NCBI GenBank assembly: GCA_913020045.1
Contig: CAJWBE010000024.1
Coordinates: 1 to 64,000 of the forward strand
DNA length: 64,000 nt
Direction of reading: 5' to 3'
DNA from: an uncultured Oleiphilus sp.
GTDB taxonomy: Bacteria; Pseudomonadota; Gammaproteobacteria; Pseudomonadales; Oleiphilaceae
Every line of letters starts with the position of its first letter. Position 1 is the stretch's first letter. Shown here one piece after another: positions 18,014 to 27,200 of this stretch. The notes beneath the pieces are model-generated. The model worked only from the letters and a program-made list of their open reading frames with translations. It did not search any database and had not been told where the DNA came from. The position numbers and the translations under genes were made by a program.

Positions 18014-19210
18014 TTAATCGCGCCTCAATTTATCGGAGATCGCTATCGGACTTGGATAGCGTAGGATAACCAGGTATGTGTTCAAGATGAACGTAAGAAT
18101 TGCCGCCGCCTGAATCAGGTGCGAAGCTTCTTGCCCTATGATTAGTGATGACGTCGCCAGGTAGGCGATAAGCAGCGAAAACTCGCTAATCTGGCCTAAA
18201 CGAAACCCTACTTCCCAAGCGATATCATTGGGCTCTTTTTCTCGATATAGGAGAAATCGAAAGATTACGGGTTTAAGGGCGACCATTAAAATAGCCAATA
18301 ATACAGCAGGAACTATCACCTGGCCGAGAAGCCCAAGGTTGAATGCCGCGCCGAGGGAAAAAAAGAAGAGTACGAGAAAAAAATCGCGCAAGGGCTTCAA
18401 ATGCTCGGCAATGTATTGGGATATTGGGCTTGTCGCAATACTTATTCCGGCAATGAATGCTCCGATTTCTAGGGAGAGGCCGAGTTGCTTTGCTAGCACC
18501 GCTACGCCAAGGCACCAACCAATCGCAAGTAAGAATATATATTCGTGGAAACGATCGAACTGAGTAATCAGCTTTACGATGACATAACGAACTGTTAGAA
18601 AAACAGCGACCACTAGCAGCGGCAATGTCGCGAGCGTTGTGAGTATATCAATCACGTTAGCGCTGTTGTTCGCCAACTCGCCATCCGCTGTTGGCTGTCC
18701 ATAGCCACCAAGGACTAGAAGCACAACAATCGCGATAAGGTCCTGTAGCAGCAGCATACCGACGACAAGTTCGCCAGTGTGACGATGATGAAGTGCTGTC
18801 GTAGGAAGTAGTTTTATTCCTATGATGGTGCTTGAAAACATCATTGCACAGCCGACAATTATTGCTTCGACTTGTGAATAGCCAAAAGCAAGTGCAACAA
18901 CATAACCGATTGCAGCAAATGCGAGAGAGCTGATTAACGCCACCAACGTCGCCTTGCGCAACATTCTCATTAGATTGCTGGGTTGCATGTCTAGCCCTAG
19001 CAGGAATAGCAAAAAAATAATTCCAATTTCCGCTATTTCGGAGAGTAGTCGTGCGTCACTAACATAGTTTAGGCCGAACGGCCCTAAAATGGCGCCAAGA
19101 GCGATATATGCGACGAGAATAGGTTGTCGCGTATATAAAACAACCGAGGCAAGCAAGGCTGCGCCTGAAAAAATCAGGAAAAACGAATGGATAATGGAGT
19201 GTTCAGGCAT
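18014..19210 (-). CDS. Monovalent cation:proton antiporter, CPA2 family, without TrkA-N domain
   Basis: This 398-residue protein has about 12-13 hydrophobic segments forming one Na_H_Exchanger domain (about 10-385). Characteristic stretches are GPFGLNYV, FLLFLLGLDMQPSNLMRMLRK, CAMMFSSTIIGIKLLPTTALHHRHTGELVVGMLLLQDLIAI and LGLSLEIGAFIAGISIATSPISQYI. KefB/KefC proteins carry a cytosolic NAD-binding TrkA-N domain after the membrane part; here the chain ends at the membrane domain, so any regulation must come from elsewhere. The transported ion (K+ or Na+) is not evident. Confidence 0.9.
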   Translation of the reverse strand: MPEHSIIHSFFLIFSGAALLASVVLYTRQPILVAYIALGAILGPFGLNYVSDARLLSEIAEIGIIFLLFLLGLDMQPSNLMRMLRKATLVALISSLAFAAIGYVVALAFGYSQVEAIIVGCAMMFSSTIIGIKLLPTTALHHRHTGELVVGMLLLQDLIAIVVLLVLGGYGQPTADGELANNSANVIDILTTLATLPLLVVAVFLTVRYVIVKLITQFDRFHEYIFLLAIGWCLGVAVLAKQLGLSLEIGAFIAGISIATSPISQYIAEHLKPLRDFFLVLFFFSLGAAFNLGLLGQVIVPAVLLAILMVALKPVIFRFLLYREKEPNDIAWEVGFRLGQISEFSLLIAYLATSSLIIGQEASHLIQAAAILTFILNTYLVILRYPSPIAISDKLRRD

Positions 19211-19365
19211 AAGTTAAAGTATAAAGCTCATCATCAAATAGAAAGCATAGCCGCTTTTTCTGCTGATTGAGAACCTCATTCTTTACATTAAGAGATTGCT
19301 GCGTGATTACTTAAGGTCATGAACGCGGTATCATTGGGCTAATACCAACTCCTTAAACCGAGCCA

Positions 19366-21348
19366 ATGCAAAAAGACTCCAAATACAAATTCGATTTCCC
19401 TAGCGTAAAAAATAGTACGCTAGGGGTGCTAAAAGGCGCCGGAGAGATTGCTGTCGGTAGCGTTGCACTGCCGCGTGCGTTTTTGCCGCTGGCTCAACTT
19501 TTGATCGAAGATAGGGAGATTTCTCATACAGAGTTAAGCTCTGTTCTTGATGAGCTCTTTGCAGAATTGTACCGGCACCCGCTGTCAGAGCAGTCTAGAA
19601 ACCTTACGGCTTATCTTCGAAGAACTCGAATTCTTCCAAACGAAGAGTCGACTGAAAACTTAATACGATATTTGGTAAAGCAAGTTGTATTGCGCAGTCC
19701 TGTCGATATCCCTGAAGTTGTCATTGATGAATTCTGGGGCTTTTTCCAAGAACTGATTGAGTCTCCAGAGCTAAAGGGCTTGGTCGAACTTAATCTCGAC
19801 ATTGTGCGCTCCGTAATCAAAACCTATGAACCCTTGCTCCTAGATATTATTAACAACGTGAAGCAAATAAGGCGGATCAATCAGGAAACATTGTCCGAAA
19901 TCGGACTCAAACTGCGTGTACTGAATGGTGATATTAGTATTCTAAAACGCCAAATCAAGGCTATTCGATACATCAAACCATTCTTGCAGACGGATCCGAA
20001 GGACTTTAAAGGGCAAGCAGAAATTATTGCTAAGATGGTGCGCGAATTTGGACCACTATTTGTGAAGATGGCGCAAGTTGCTGCGGCAAATGCTGACTTC
20101 CTGCCCGAAGAAATAGCGAAAGAGCTTGCTGTATTCCAAGAAGACGTAGAGCCGATGACCCCAGAGCAGGTATATCAGGCGTTCATGGAAGACTATGGCC
20201 ACAAGCCGGAGGAACGTTATTTTGGTTTTGACGTGTCTGCACCAATCAAGTCAGGGTCAATTGGTTCGGTCTTCGTTGCAAAAAAACCAATCCTTCGTGG
20301 TGGACGAGAGGTGTTGGTGCCTGTGGTGGTGAAAGTAGGGCGGCACAACCTTGAAAGGGAGTTCGCAATGGGCTCTCTCGCGATCGAGCTAATGCTGATT
20401 AGCAGCCAATATTGGGCGCCGCACTCTAAACTGAGACCATTTTTGTCCGCGATGTCCGCTCAGATAAAAGAATTTACGCGTGGCTTTGAGCAGGAGCTCG
20501 ATTTTTGCCATGAAGCCGAAGTTCAGAATCGTTTTTTTGAGCGCTCTCTGGCCTCTAATCGATGGTTTGTTCCGCGAGTATATGGCGGCACAGGACGAAT
20601 ACTGGAGATGGAGTATCTTGAGCATGCGATGGCGATCAACCGGGTCATCGATGGAATTGCCGGAGAGAAACGGTTTCGTTTGCAGCGTAAACTCGCCGAT
20701 AACTTTTTGTATACGATATTGGAGCACTTTATCGTTTATAACGAGTTTCATGGCGACCTACATCCGGGTAACGTCATGGCGGACGAAGATGCGCATCTGT
20801 TTCTGATTGACTGGGGCAACAGTGTCGATATGGATGGCAAATGGGCACTAATTTGGAACTACTTGGTTAGCGTGCTGCGGGCAGACGCGAGCGAGTTAGC
20901 AGAAACTCTCGTTCAAATGAGCACTTCGCCAATTGAGAATGCGGGTCGCAAAAGCGAGATTATTTCGTTGCTCGAGGATACCTTATCAAAAAAAGGGGTG
21001 GCACCACTCGGGCGCGATTTTTTCGTTGTACTTTACCAGGAGGGCCCCGAAGGCCTGCGCAACAGACTTAGCACTGCAGCTCATCTTATGTCGAATACCT
21101 ATCAGTTGGGGATGACCTTAGATAGTGATTATCTGCACCTGTCTCGCTCATTATTCGCTATGGCAGGCACGTATAACAAATTGTATGCAGACATTTCGCC
21201 ATGGACAATGTGCACAGACTTTGCTCGCAACCTTGCCTTGTTTCCTTTTCGTTATACCGCCCAGCGGCTATCAACTCCTAAATTAGGTGCCGAAGAACGA
21301 AAGGCCATTCACGATAGTCAAACGTCTGAACAGCTGGCTTTGTTCTAG
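19366..21348 (+). CDS. ABC1/AarF/UbiB-like atypical kinase with long N-terminal region
   Basis: The protein has 660 residues. Residues 1-205 are helical with no recognised domain. The ABC1 fold follows at about 210-500. Catalytic parts are present: lysine K323 (VVVKVG), the HGDLHPGN loop with D464, and DWG (D482) in place of DFG. Two family hallmarks differ. The KxGQ motif reads KMAQ (234-237), and the Ala-rich nucleotide loop (AAAS in UbiB) reads SGSIGSV (296-302). UbiB proteins act in ubiquinone synthesis or lipid trafficking. This one is a distant paralogue rather than UbiB itself and lies outside any ubiquinone operon. Confidence 0.85.
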   Translation: MQKDSKYKFDFPSVKNSTLGVLKGAGEIAVGSVALPRAFLPLAQLLIEDREISHTELSSVLDELFAELYRHPLSEQSRNLTAYLRRTRILPNEESTENLIRYLVKQVVLRSPVDIPEVVIDEFWGFFQELIESPELKGLVELNLDIVRSVIKTYEPLLLDIINNVKQIRRINQETLSEIGLKLRVLNGDISILKRQIKAIRYIKPFLQTDPKDFKGQAEIIAKMVREFGPLFVKMAQVAAANADFLPEEIAKELAVFQEDVEPMTPEQVYQAFMEDYGHKPEERYFGFDVSAPIKSGSIGSVFVAKKPILRGGREVLVPVVVKVGRHNLEREFAMGSLAIELMLISSQYWAPHSKLRPFLSAMSAQIKEFTRGFEQELDFCHEAEVQNRFFERSLASNRWFVPRVYGGTGRILEMEYLEHAMAINRVIDGIAGEKRFRLQRKLADNFLYTILEHFIVYNEFHGDLHPGNVMADEDAHLFLIDWGNSVDMDGKWALIWNYLVSVLRADASELAETLVQMSTSPIENAGRKSEIISLLEDTLSKKGVAPLGRDFFVVLYQEGPEGLRNRLSTAAHLMSNTYQLGMTLDSDYLHLSRSLFAMAGTYNKLYADISPWTMCTDFARNLALFPFRYTAQRLSTPKLGAEERKAIHDSQTSEQLALF

Positions 21349-21358
21349 GTAATAACAA

Positions 21359-22075
21359 TTGTCACGCCTACCGAAAACGACTTTTACCGTTTTGAGCCGC
21401 TGCGACGACTTATTATTCATTCATAAGCCCTCGGGCATTCCGTTCCACAGTGAAGAAACTTTGGAAGGAATTGTTTCAATTGTTCGGTCAGCTTTTCCTA
21501 AAGAAACTCTTTTTCCTGTGCACCGTTTGGATAAAGTAACGTCGGGCGTGATGGTTTTTGCACGTAACCCTGAGGCAAACAGGAATATCTCGAAGCTATT
21601 TGCGGAGCGCAAGATCAAGAAAGTGTATGTCGCCGTCTCCGATAAGAAACCGAAGAAGAAACAAGGAACAGTCAAAGGAGATATGAGTAAGGCGCGCGAT
21701 GGCTCCTACAAACTGCAAAGATCAACTGAAAACCCCGCCATCACACGATTTCTAAGCGGGAAAATGACCTCGGCGCAACCGAGATATGGATTTGTCTTGG
21801 CGCCAAAAACCGGAAAAACGCACCAGTTACGCGTTATGATGAAGTCACTAGGCTCTCCAATTTTGGGAGATCTTCGTTACAAAGGCGCCCCGCATGAACG
21901 TGCGTGCTTGCACGCGGCAGGTTTAGCTTTTAACTACAATAATATTGACCATGCTGTTATTGACGACCACATCGATGACGCAAGCTTGAAGGCTTGGTTT
22001 TTGAGTGAACAGTGTCAGATGTCAATCAAAAAGCATCTAGTGAAGGACTCTGTTAGTCACCCTCCGGAACAATAG
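21359..22075 (+). CDS. RluA-family RNA pseudouridine synthase
   Basis: This 238-residue enzyme has the RluA/TruC catalytic motif HRLDKVTSGVMVFARN, whose Asp is the nucleophile. It also has KKVYVAVSDKKPKKKQGTVKGDM and the RNA-binding GKTHQLRVMMKSLGSPILGD. There is no N-terminal S4 domain, which points to the TruC or short RluA subgroup. The target (tRNA or rRNA position) cannot be told. The start is a TTG at 21359, 10 bases after the stop of the kinase gene, with TAGGT upstream, so the two genes are probably cotranscribed. Confidence 0.9.
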   Translation: MSRLPKTTFTVLSRCDDLLFIHKPSGIPFHSEETLEGIVSIVRSAFPKETLFPVHRLDKVTSGVMVFARNPEANRNISKLFAERKIKKVYVAVSDKKPKKKQGTVKGDMSKARDGSYKLQRSTENPAITRFLSGKMTSAQPRYGFVLAPKTGKTHQLRVMMKSLGSPILGDLRYKGAPHERACLHAAGLAFNYNNIDHAVIDDHIDDASLKAWFLSEQCQMSIKKHLVKDSVSHPPEQ

Positions 22076-22260
22076 GTATTTTCCGTTTGAGACTTTTTGT
22101 GATGGCGTTGAGGTCCAGGAGGCACCTAAACAAAACAATCGACACTGGATTTGAGAAGAGTATGTCCTTTTTTATAGAGGACTTAGCCTTTTTATTTCAC
22201 TCTTAAGCAGCTAATCTAAATAGATACAGCACGTTTTTTTAATCCACGGATGTTTTTTGA

Positions 22261-23535
22261 ATGAGCGCTGACTTGCCTAGCACAAAATTATTACAACAGT
22301 TTCGGCCCCTTAATAAGCTTACTGAAAAGCAACTAATCGTGTTGCGTGCTAAAACAGAAATACGCTCCTATGACCCTGGCTCGGTCATATTGGAGCTTGG
22401 CAGTGAGGATCGCTTGGAATATTTCCTGGTCGAAGGCCAAGTAACTCTCGAATCTTACGATGGCCGCAGCAAGGACATTCAAGCGAACTCTGAGAGCGCC
22501 CTTACGGCGATTGCTCTGCTGCAGCCCAGAAAATACACGGTGACTGCTAGCGAGCCTTGCCGCTTCATTGTGATTCAACAACGTATCGTCGATGCGTTAA
22601 TATCCGAGTTACCAAGCGATAGGACTGTCGAATTTAGCGTTCGTGACGTCCATAGTGGGCACGAAGTTGAAGATATAAAGACCTCTTTTCAAGCCGATTT
22701 ACAAACTAACAATATCCTTCTTCCTTCCTTCCCTGATGTGGCCATGAAGATACGGCATTTGTTAGACGACCCCAATTGCACAGCGCGAGATATCGGAAAC
22801 GCGATTGCGAGCGACCCCGCGATAACAGTCAAAATACTAAAAACCTGTAATAGCGCGCTATACCATACCTCCGTAGAGGTGACCTCATGCCAAGATGCAG
22901 TCGTGCGACTTGGTTTTGATACGACCCGCCAGCTCATAAATATTTTTGCGATGAAAGAGCTGTTTAATAGCAAGAATACGGTTTTACAGGCACGTATGAG
23001 TGAGCTTTGGTCCCACTCTCGCGAAGTCGCCACCATTGCATACGTATTAGCGGAAATAACGCCGGGAATGAATCCTGAAAAAGCGATGCTTGCAGGTTTA
23101 ATTCAGGATATCGGCGCAATCCCTGTTTTAGAGTATGTAGAGCGCTATCCACAATTTATGAAAATTGAGCACAAGGTTGGCGAGATAATAAGGGAACTGC
23201 GGTCTGAAATAGGCGCGTTGATGCTGCGCGAGTGGAGCTTCCAGCCTGAAATAATATCGGTAGCATCAAATTCAGAGAACTGGATGTACCAGTCGGAAGG
23301 ACCATCTGCAGACTATGTCGATATCGTCGTGGTTGCTCAAGTTCATGCACTAATAGGTAAGCAGGCGCATAAACAGCTTCCTCCCTTCGAGGATATACCA
23401 GCATTTAAAAAGCTGGGTGATAATGGCCTTACGCCAGAACAAAGCCAAAAGGTATTGCTTGAGTCCCATCATCGAATCGCCGACCTCAAAGCGCTACTGA
23501 CCTTAGACGGAATTCCTGTAGCGGGGCCGAGCTAG
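22261..23535 (+). CDS. HDOD protein with N-terminal cyclic-nucleotide-binding-like domain
   Basis: The protein has 424 residues. Residues about 15-125 form a cNMP-binding-like beta barrel (FRPLNKLTEKQLIVLRAKTE, YDPGSVILELGSEDRLEYFLVEGQVTLES). Residues about 150-350 form an HDOD domain (LPSFPDVAMKIRHLLDD, IASDPAITVKILKTCNSALYH, DAVVRLGFDTTRQLI). The cyclic-nucleotide phosphate-binding cassette (normally with an RAA motif) is not obvious, so the sensor may have another ligand or none. It is the second HDOD protein in the window, with a different input domain from that at 6.2 kb. It stands alone and its partner is unknown. Confidence 0.88.
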   Translation: MSADLPSTKLLQQFRPLNKLTEKQLIVLRAKTEIRSYDPGSVILELGSEDRLEYFLVEGQVTLESYDGRSKDIQANSESALTAIALLQPRKYTVTASEPCRFIVIQQRIVDALISELPSDRTVEFSVRDVHSGHEVEDIKTSFQADLQTNNILLPSFPDVAMKIRHLLDDPNCTARDIGNAIASDPAITVKILKTCNSALYHTSVEVTSCQDAVVRLGFDTTRQLINIFAMKELFNSKNTVLQARMSELWSHSREVATIAYVLAEITPGMNPEKAMLAGLIQDIGAIPVLEYVERYPQFMKIEHKVGEIIRELRSEIGALMLREWSFQPEIISVASNSENWMYQSEGPSADYVDIVVVAQVHALIGKQAHKQLPPFEDIPAFKKLGDNGLTPEQSQKVLLESHHRIADLKALLTLDGIPVAGPS

Positions 23536-23676
23536 CAATAATAAGCATACGGCACTTTTTATTGGCGGGACGCAGCGCATCTCTCCTAAAGCGCTTAGCA
23601 TATACCTCGGTTCACCCTAAAATGCAGAATACGCTCGATATTCTTGACGCAATCGCCACGACCTAATCACGACCTA

Positions 23677-24063
23677 TCATTCTGCATCAGGCCATTGGTC
23701 TAAAATTTCCCGAGCTGCTCTGAATGCTTCTTGTGTCGCGGGAGCGCCACAATAAACTGCAGAGTGGAGCAGGGTTTCTTGGATTTCTTGCTTCGAGCAA
23801 CCGTTGCGCAGAGCTCCTCTCACATGCCCCTTTAACTCCGTAGGCGCTTTAAGTGCCGCCAACATAGCTACTGTAATCAAGCTTCGGGTGCGTAAATCCA
23901 AGCCCTCCCGATTCCACGTCGCTCCCCAGCCGTGTTCATTAATGTAGTCTTGCAGTGGCTCAGTTAGCCAATCAGCATTATCTAATGCGCGATCTACAAA
24001 TTCGTCGCCCATTACTTTTCGACGGACACTTAAACCGGATGGCTTGTTGCTAGGCTCTGACAT
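23677..24063 (-). CDS. Carboxymuconolactone decarboxylase family protein
   Basis: The protein has 128 residues and resembles PcaC: GDEFVDRALDNADWLTEPLQDYINEHGWGATWNREGLDLRTRSLITVAMLAAL, then LKGHVRGALRNGCSKQEIQETLLHSAVYCGAPATQEAF. PcaC decarboxylates 4-carboxymuconolactone in protocatechuate degradation, but no other beta-ketoadipate gene is nearby. Many members of this AhpD-like family have other, unknown roles. It is divergent from the beta-keto acid cleavage enzyme gene. The shared 231-bp region carries a TetR-type palindrome, so the two genes may be coregulated. Confidence 0.85.
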   Translation of the reverse strand: MSEPSNKPSGLSVRRKVMGDEFVDRALDNADWLTEPLQDYINEHGWGATWNREGLDLRTRSLITVAMLAALKAPTELKGHVRGALRNGCSKQEIQETLLHSAVYCGAPATQEAFRAAREILDQWPDAE

Positions 24064-24226
24064 TCTGTACTACTCCGAATATATACGTTGAAGCTAAAAT
24101 TAGATGTTAACGCCAAATTGCTAAATGTTTGAAGCATTAACTGCACGTGTTGTAGTTTTTTTTGAGGCACAAAAGCGCGTTCAAAAAAGAGCTTTTAATC
24201 CTTGGTCAAAAAAGGTTATTCTATGT

Positions 24227-24244
24227 ACCAAGCAAGCGCTTGGT
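24227..24244. promoter_or_regulatory. TetR-type operator between divergent CMD and BKACE genes
   Basis: ACCAAGC-AAGC-GCTTGGT is a perfect inverted repeat with 7-base arms. It lies 50 bases upstream of the BKACE ATG. Its ACCAAGC/GCTTGGT arms resemble sites bound by TetR-family repressors of acyl-CoA and related catabolic genes. No TetR gene is in the window. Confidence 0.55.
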
Positions 24245-24294
24245 TTGGTGCGAAATCAGCAGCAAACCTAATTACATATTAAGTGGAGTGAAGC

Positions 24295-25164
24295 ATGACT
24301 GGTATTTCAAGTGACAAAGTAGTCGTAACCTGTTCATTAACAGGCGTACTTACAAACCCGAAGCAGCATCCGGTTCCGGTTAGTGTTTCTGAGATGGCTG
24401 CATCAGCCAAAGAGGCCTACGATGCAGGCGCATCAATAATGCATGTTCATTACCGTAATCAAACTGATGGAATGGGCCACATGCCGACGTGGGACCCTGA
24501 CGTTGTAGAGGCCGTTGATAATGCCATTAGGGAAGCTTGTCCCGGTGTCATCATTAATATGACCACAGGAACGATCGGCAAAGACCAATCAGGTCCAATC
24601 GCTTGCATTAGGCGCAGTAAGCCTGAGATCGCTGCATGTAATGCCGGCAGTTTGAACTACTTGAAGACTACGAGTAAAGGGACTTGGGCTTGGGCTCCAA
24701 TGCTGTTCGAAAACCGCGTTGAAAAGGTTGATGAGCTAATTAAGGTGATGAATGAAACAGGGACGCGCCCCGAATTCGAATGTTTCGACGTAGGTATAGT
24801 GCGCTGTGTTGGAATGTATAAAGATGTCGGTATGTTTGATGGGGATCCAGAATACAACTTAGTAATGGGTGTTGCGTCTGGTATGCCAGCCGACCCTGAT
24901 TTGTTGCCATTACTTAAAAAGTACATGAAACCCGGGTCCAACTGGCAAACAACCGTTATTGGTCGTCAAGAAATTTGGCCTGTTCATCAGCGAACAGCCG
25001 AGCTAGGAGGCAATCTTCGCACAGGCGTTGAGGATACTTTCTATCTACCAAACGGAGAAAAGACATCAGGTAATGGAGAGCTAATTGAAGCGCTTGTTAA
25101 AATAGCAGAAGACGCAGGGCGTGTTATTGCGACACCGGAAGAAGCGAGAAAAATGGTTCTTTAA
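24295..25164 (+). CDS. Beta-keto acid cleavage enzyme (BKACE, DUF849 family)
   Basis: This 289-residue TIM-barrel protein belongs to the family of 3-keto-5-aminohexanoate cleavage enzymes. Visible family parts are VVTCSLTGV, the metal-binding histidine pair in ASIMHVHYRN, INMTTGTIG, PEIAACNAGSLNY, FECFDVGIVR and HQRTAELGGNLRTGVEDTFYLPNG. BKACE enzymes combine a beta-keto acid with acetyl-CoA to give acetoacetate and a CoA ester. The substrate differs by subfamily (3-keto-5-aminohexanoate, dehydrocarnitine and others) and is not evident here. The protein is complete and followed by its own terminator. Confidence 0.9.
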   Translation: MTGISSDKVVVTCSLTGVLTNPKQHPVPVSVSEMAASAKEAYDAGASIMHVHYRNQTDGMGHMPTWDPDVVEAVDNAIREACPGVIINMTTGTIGKDQSGPIACIRRSKPEIAACNAGSLNYLKTTSKGTWAWAPMLFENRVEKVDELIKVMNETGTRPEFECFDVGIVRCVGMYKDVGMFDGDPEYNLVMGVASGMPADPDLLPLLKKYMKPGSNWQTTVIGRQEIWPVHQRTAELGGNLRTGVEDTFYLPNGEKTSGNGELIEALVKIAEDAGRVIATPEEARKMVL

Positions 25165-25192
25165 TTTAAGACCGCGAAAATAGACCTAAAAG

Positions 25193-25218
25193 GCCAGGGC
25201 GGGAGTTCTGGCTTTTTT
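25193..25218 (+). terminator. Terminator after the BKACE gene
   Basis: GCCAG (25193-25197) pairs with CTGGC (25208-25212), followed by six T. The stem is short but has the standard shape. Confidence 0.6.
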
Positions 25219-25252
25219 CGTTATCCATATAGATTCAAGCTTATATTAGGGC

Positions 25253-25283
25253 AAAAAAAACCCAGCACTTTGGCTGGGTTTTT
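25253..25283. terminator. Terminator of gltA (bidirectional)
   Basis: An A-run, CCCAGC-ACTTTG-GCTGGG (25261-25278) and a T-run form a symmetric terminator between the convergent BKACE and gltA genes; read on the minus strand it follows the gltA stop. Confidence 0.9.
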
Positions 25284-25295
25284 GATTTATATAAC

Positions 25296-26570
25296 TTACT
25301 TAGTCGGGTAGTCCCGCGCGTCGTAGCCAGTATAAAGCTGGCGAGGACGACCGATACGGTAGTTTTCACTTACCATCTCATTCCAATGGGAGAACCAACC
25401 AATTGTACGAGACATTGCGAAAATAACCGTAAACATTGATTCCGGAATGCCGATAGCCTTGAGAATAATCCCAGAGTAAAAATCAACGTTAGGATAAAGC
25501 TTACGCGCAACGAAGTATTCGTCTTCGAGCGCAATCTGCTCGAGGCGCTTAGCGATCTTGAGAAGTGGATCATTTTCCAATCCAAGAACCCCTAAAACCT
25601 CTTCACAGGTTTCTCGCATTACTTTCGCGCGAGGATCAAAGTTCTTATAGACACGATGCCCAAAGCCCATCAGGCGGAATGGGTCGTTTTTGTCTTTGGC
25701 TTTTGCCACAAACTCATCAATCCGCGATACGTCGCCGATTTCATTAAGCATCGTCAATACAGCTTCGTTAGCGCCGCCATGTGCTGGGCCCCACAAGGCT
25801 GCAATACCCGAAGCGATACACGCAAATGGATTAGCACCAGTAGAGCCAGCTAAACGCACAGTAGACGTCGATGCATTCTGTTCGTGGTCAGCGTGAAGCA
25901 TGAAAATTCGATCCATCGCTTTCGCTATAACAGGATTGAATGTCTCATCGCCAGCAGGAGTGCTGAACATCATATGCAAGAAGTTGTCCGCGTAACCAAG
26001 GTCGTTACGCGGATACATGAACGGCTGACCAATTGAATACTTGTAGCACATTGCTGCAATCGTCGGCATTTTCGCGATTAAGCGGAAGCCGGCAATCTCT
26101 CTGTGGTGCTTGTCGGAGATATCCATCGAGTCGTGATAGAACGCAGACAAAGCGCCGACGACTCCGCACATAATAGCCATCGGGTGAGCGTCACGACGGA
26201 AACCGCGAAAGAAGTGGTTAACCTGGTCATGTACCATCGTGTGGTTTGATACAGTTGCGCGGAACGCTTCACTCTCTTCTTTGCTAGGAAGCTCTCCGTG
26301 TAATAGCAGGTGGCAAAGTTCGAGGTAGTCTGAATGTTCAGCCAGCTGCTCGATCGGGTAGCCGCGATGCAATAAAACACCGTTCGCACCATCGATGTAC
26401 GTGATTTTAGACTCACAAGCTGCAGTTGATACAAAGCCGGGGTCGTAGGTAAATAAACCTTCTGATACCAAGCTTCTTACATCAATTACATCGGGTCCAA
26501 CGGAACCAGAATAAACTGGAAATTCAATGGTTTTACCGTCAACCGATAACTGAGCTTTTTTATCAGTCAT
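25296..26570 (-). CDS. gltA: Citrate synthase
   Basis: This 424-residue type II (hexameric, NADH-regulated) citrate synthase is complete. Catalytic residues lie in [33 protein letters not shown] and [12 protein letters not shown], giving the His/His/Asp triad. It condenses acetyl-CoA with oxaloacetate to open the TCA cycle. It is divergent from sdhCDAB across a 630-bp region and has a good promoter match at 26594-26622. The gene order gltA-sdhCDAB-sucAB-lpdA-sucCD is typical of Pseudomonas and related bacteria. Confidence 0.98.
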   Translation of the reverse strand: MTDKKAQLSVDGKTIEFPVYSGSVGPDVIDVRSLVSEGLFTYDPGFVSTAACESKITYIDGANGVLLHRGYPIEQLAEHSDYLELCHLLLHGELPSKEESEAFRATVSNHTMVHDQVNHFFRGFRRDAHPMAIMCGVVGALSAFYHDSMDISDKHHREIAGFRLIAKMPTIAAMCYKYSIGQPFMYPRNDLGYADNFLHMMFSTPAGDETFNPVIAKAMDRIFMLHADHEQNASTSTVRLAGSTGANPFACIASGIAALWGPAHGGANEAVLTMLNEIGDVSRIDEFVAKAKDKNDPFRLMGFGHRVYKNFDPRAKVMRETCEEVLGVLGLENDPLLKIAKRLEQIALEDEYFVARKLYPNVDFYSGIILKAIGIPESMFTVIFAMSRTIGWFSHWNEMVSENYRIGRPRQLYTGYDARDYPTK

Positions 26571-26593
26571 GGTGCTCTCCTGTTACTTAATTA

Positions 26594-26622
26594 TTTATGC
26601 GTCGACATGTAAAGCGTGTCAA
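26594..26622 (-). promoter_or_regulatory. gltA promoter
   Basis: On the minus strand, TTGACA (26617-26622) is a perfect -35 match, followed 17 bases later by CATAAA (26594-26599). This lies 24 bases upstream of the gltA ATG. Confidence 0.7.
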
Positions 26623-26942
26623 CGAGAGGAAAAAGTTTGCGCATTATGCCAAATAGAGAAATGTTAGTCATCAATGGGATGCTTTCAGATCCATACTTTC
26701 GTTGTTTTCGTAAGAAGTTTAGACGAAAAAAGGATTTCGATCTCAACGAGCGATCCAAACTAGCGCAGGTAGCTTCGTGCGCTCCCTAAAAAGGTGCATA
26801 AAGCTGACTTGCTTTCGTTTGAAACGCCGATACGATTGGCGTCACGAAAAAAAACGGGCTTCACTATAGGGCTTACAGAATATTTGTCAATGCGGCTAAA
26901 GTCTAAGGCCTTGAAATACGTATTGATTGTCGCTTTGGGCGT

Positions 26943-26971
26943 TTGTGTTCCTTAAATTTAGTCCCTATAAT
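26943..26971 (+). promoter_or_regulatory. sdhCDAB promoter
   Basis: TTGTGT (26943-26948) and a perfect TATAAT (26966-26971) are separated by 17 bases. Transcription would start near 26978, leaving a leader of about 220 nt before sdhC. Confidence 0.6.
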
Positions 26972-27200
26972 GCGGCCGCGAAAATGTGCACTCGTCTGTC
27001 AACTTTTGGCCCTAGAAAACGGCCTTGGTTTAGGGGCGCGTCCAGTGTTTTAATGTGGCTAAATTGGTAATGGTATTTGATCGGTAAAGCTCATTGATCT
27101 GGTCTTTTTTCATCTTTTTGGGAAGGATTGGGTTTGATAGCTATACTTCAGGCGTTACGAGCAACCGTCGCATAGTCAAACTAAAGAGAGAAACAGTGCT

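Larger units (their letters stand above)
26571..27200. other. Divergent gltA/sdhC intergenic region (630 bp)
   Basis: No convincing coding sequence is present. The region holds one clear promoter for each side: gltA at 26594-26622 (minus) and sdhC at 26943-26971 (plus). The sdh leader would be about 220 nt. The middle part (about 26640-26930) shows no terminator or strong hairpin that I could identify; binding sites for regulators of central metabolism may lie there but were not recognised. Confidence 0.6.
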
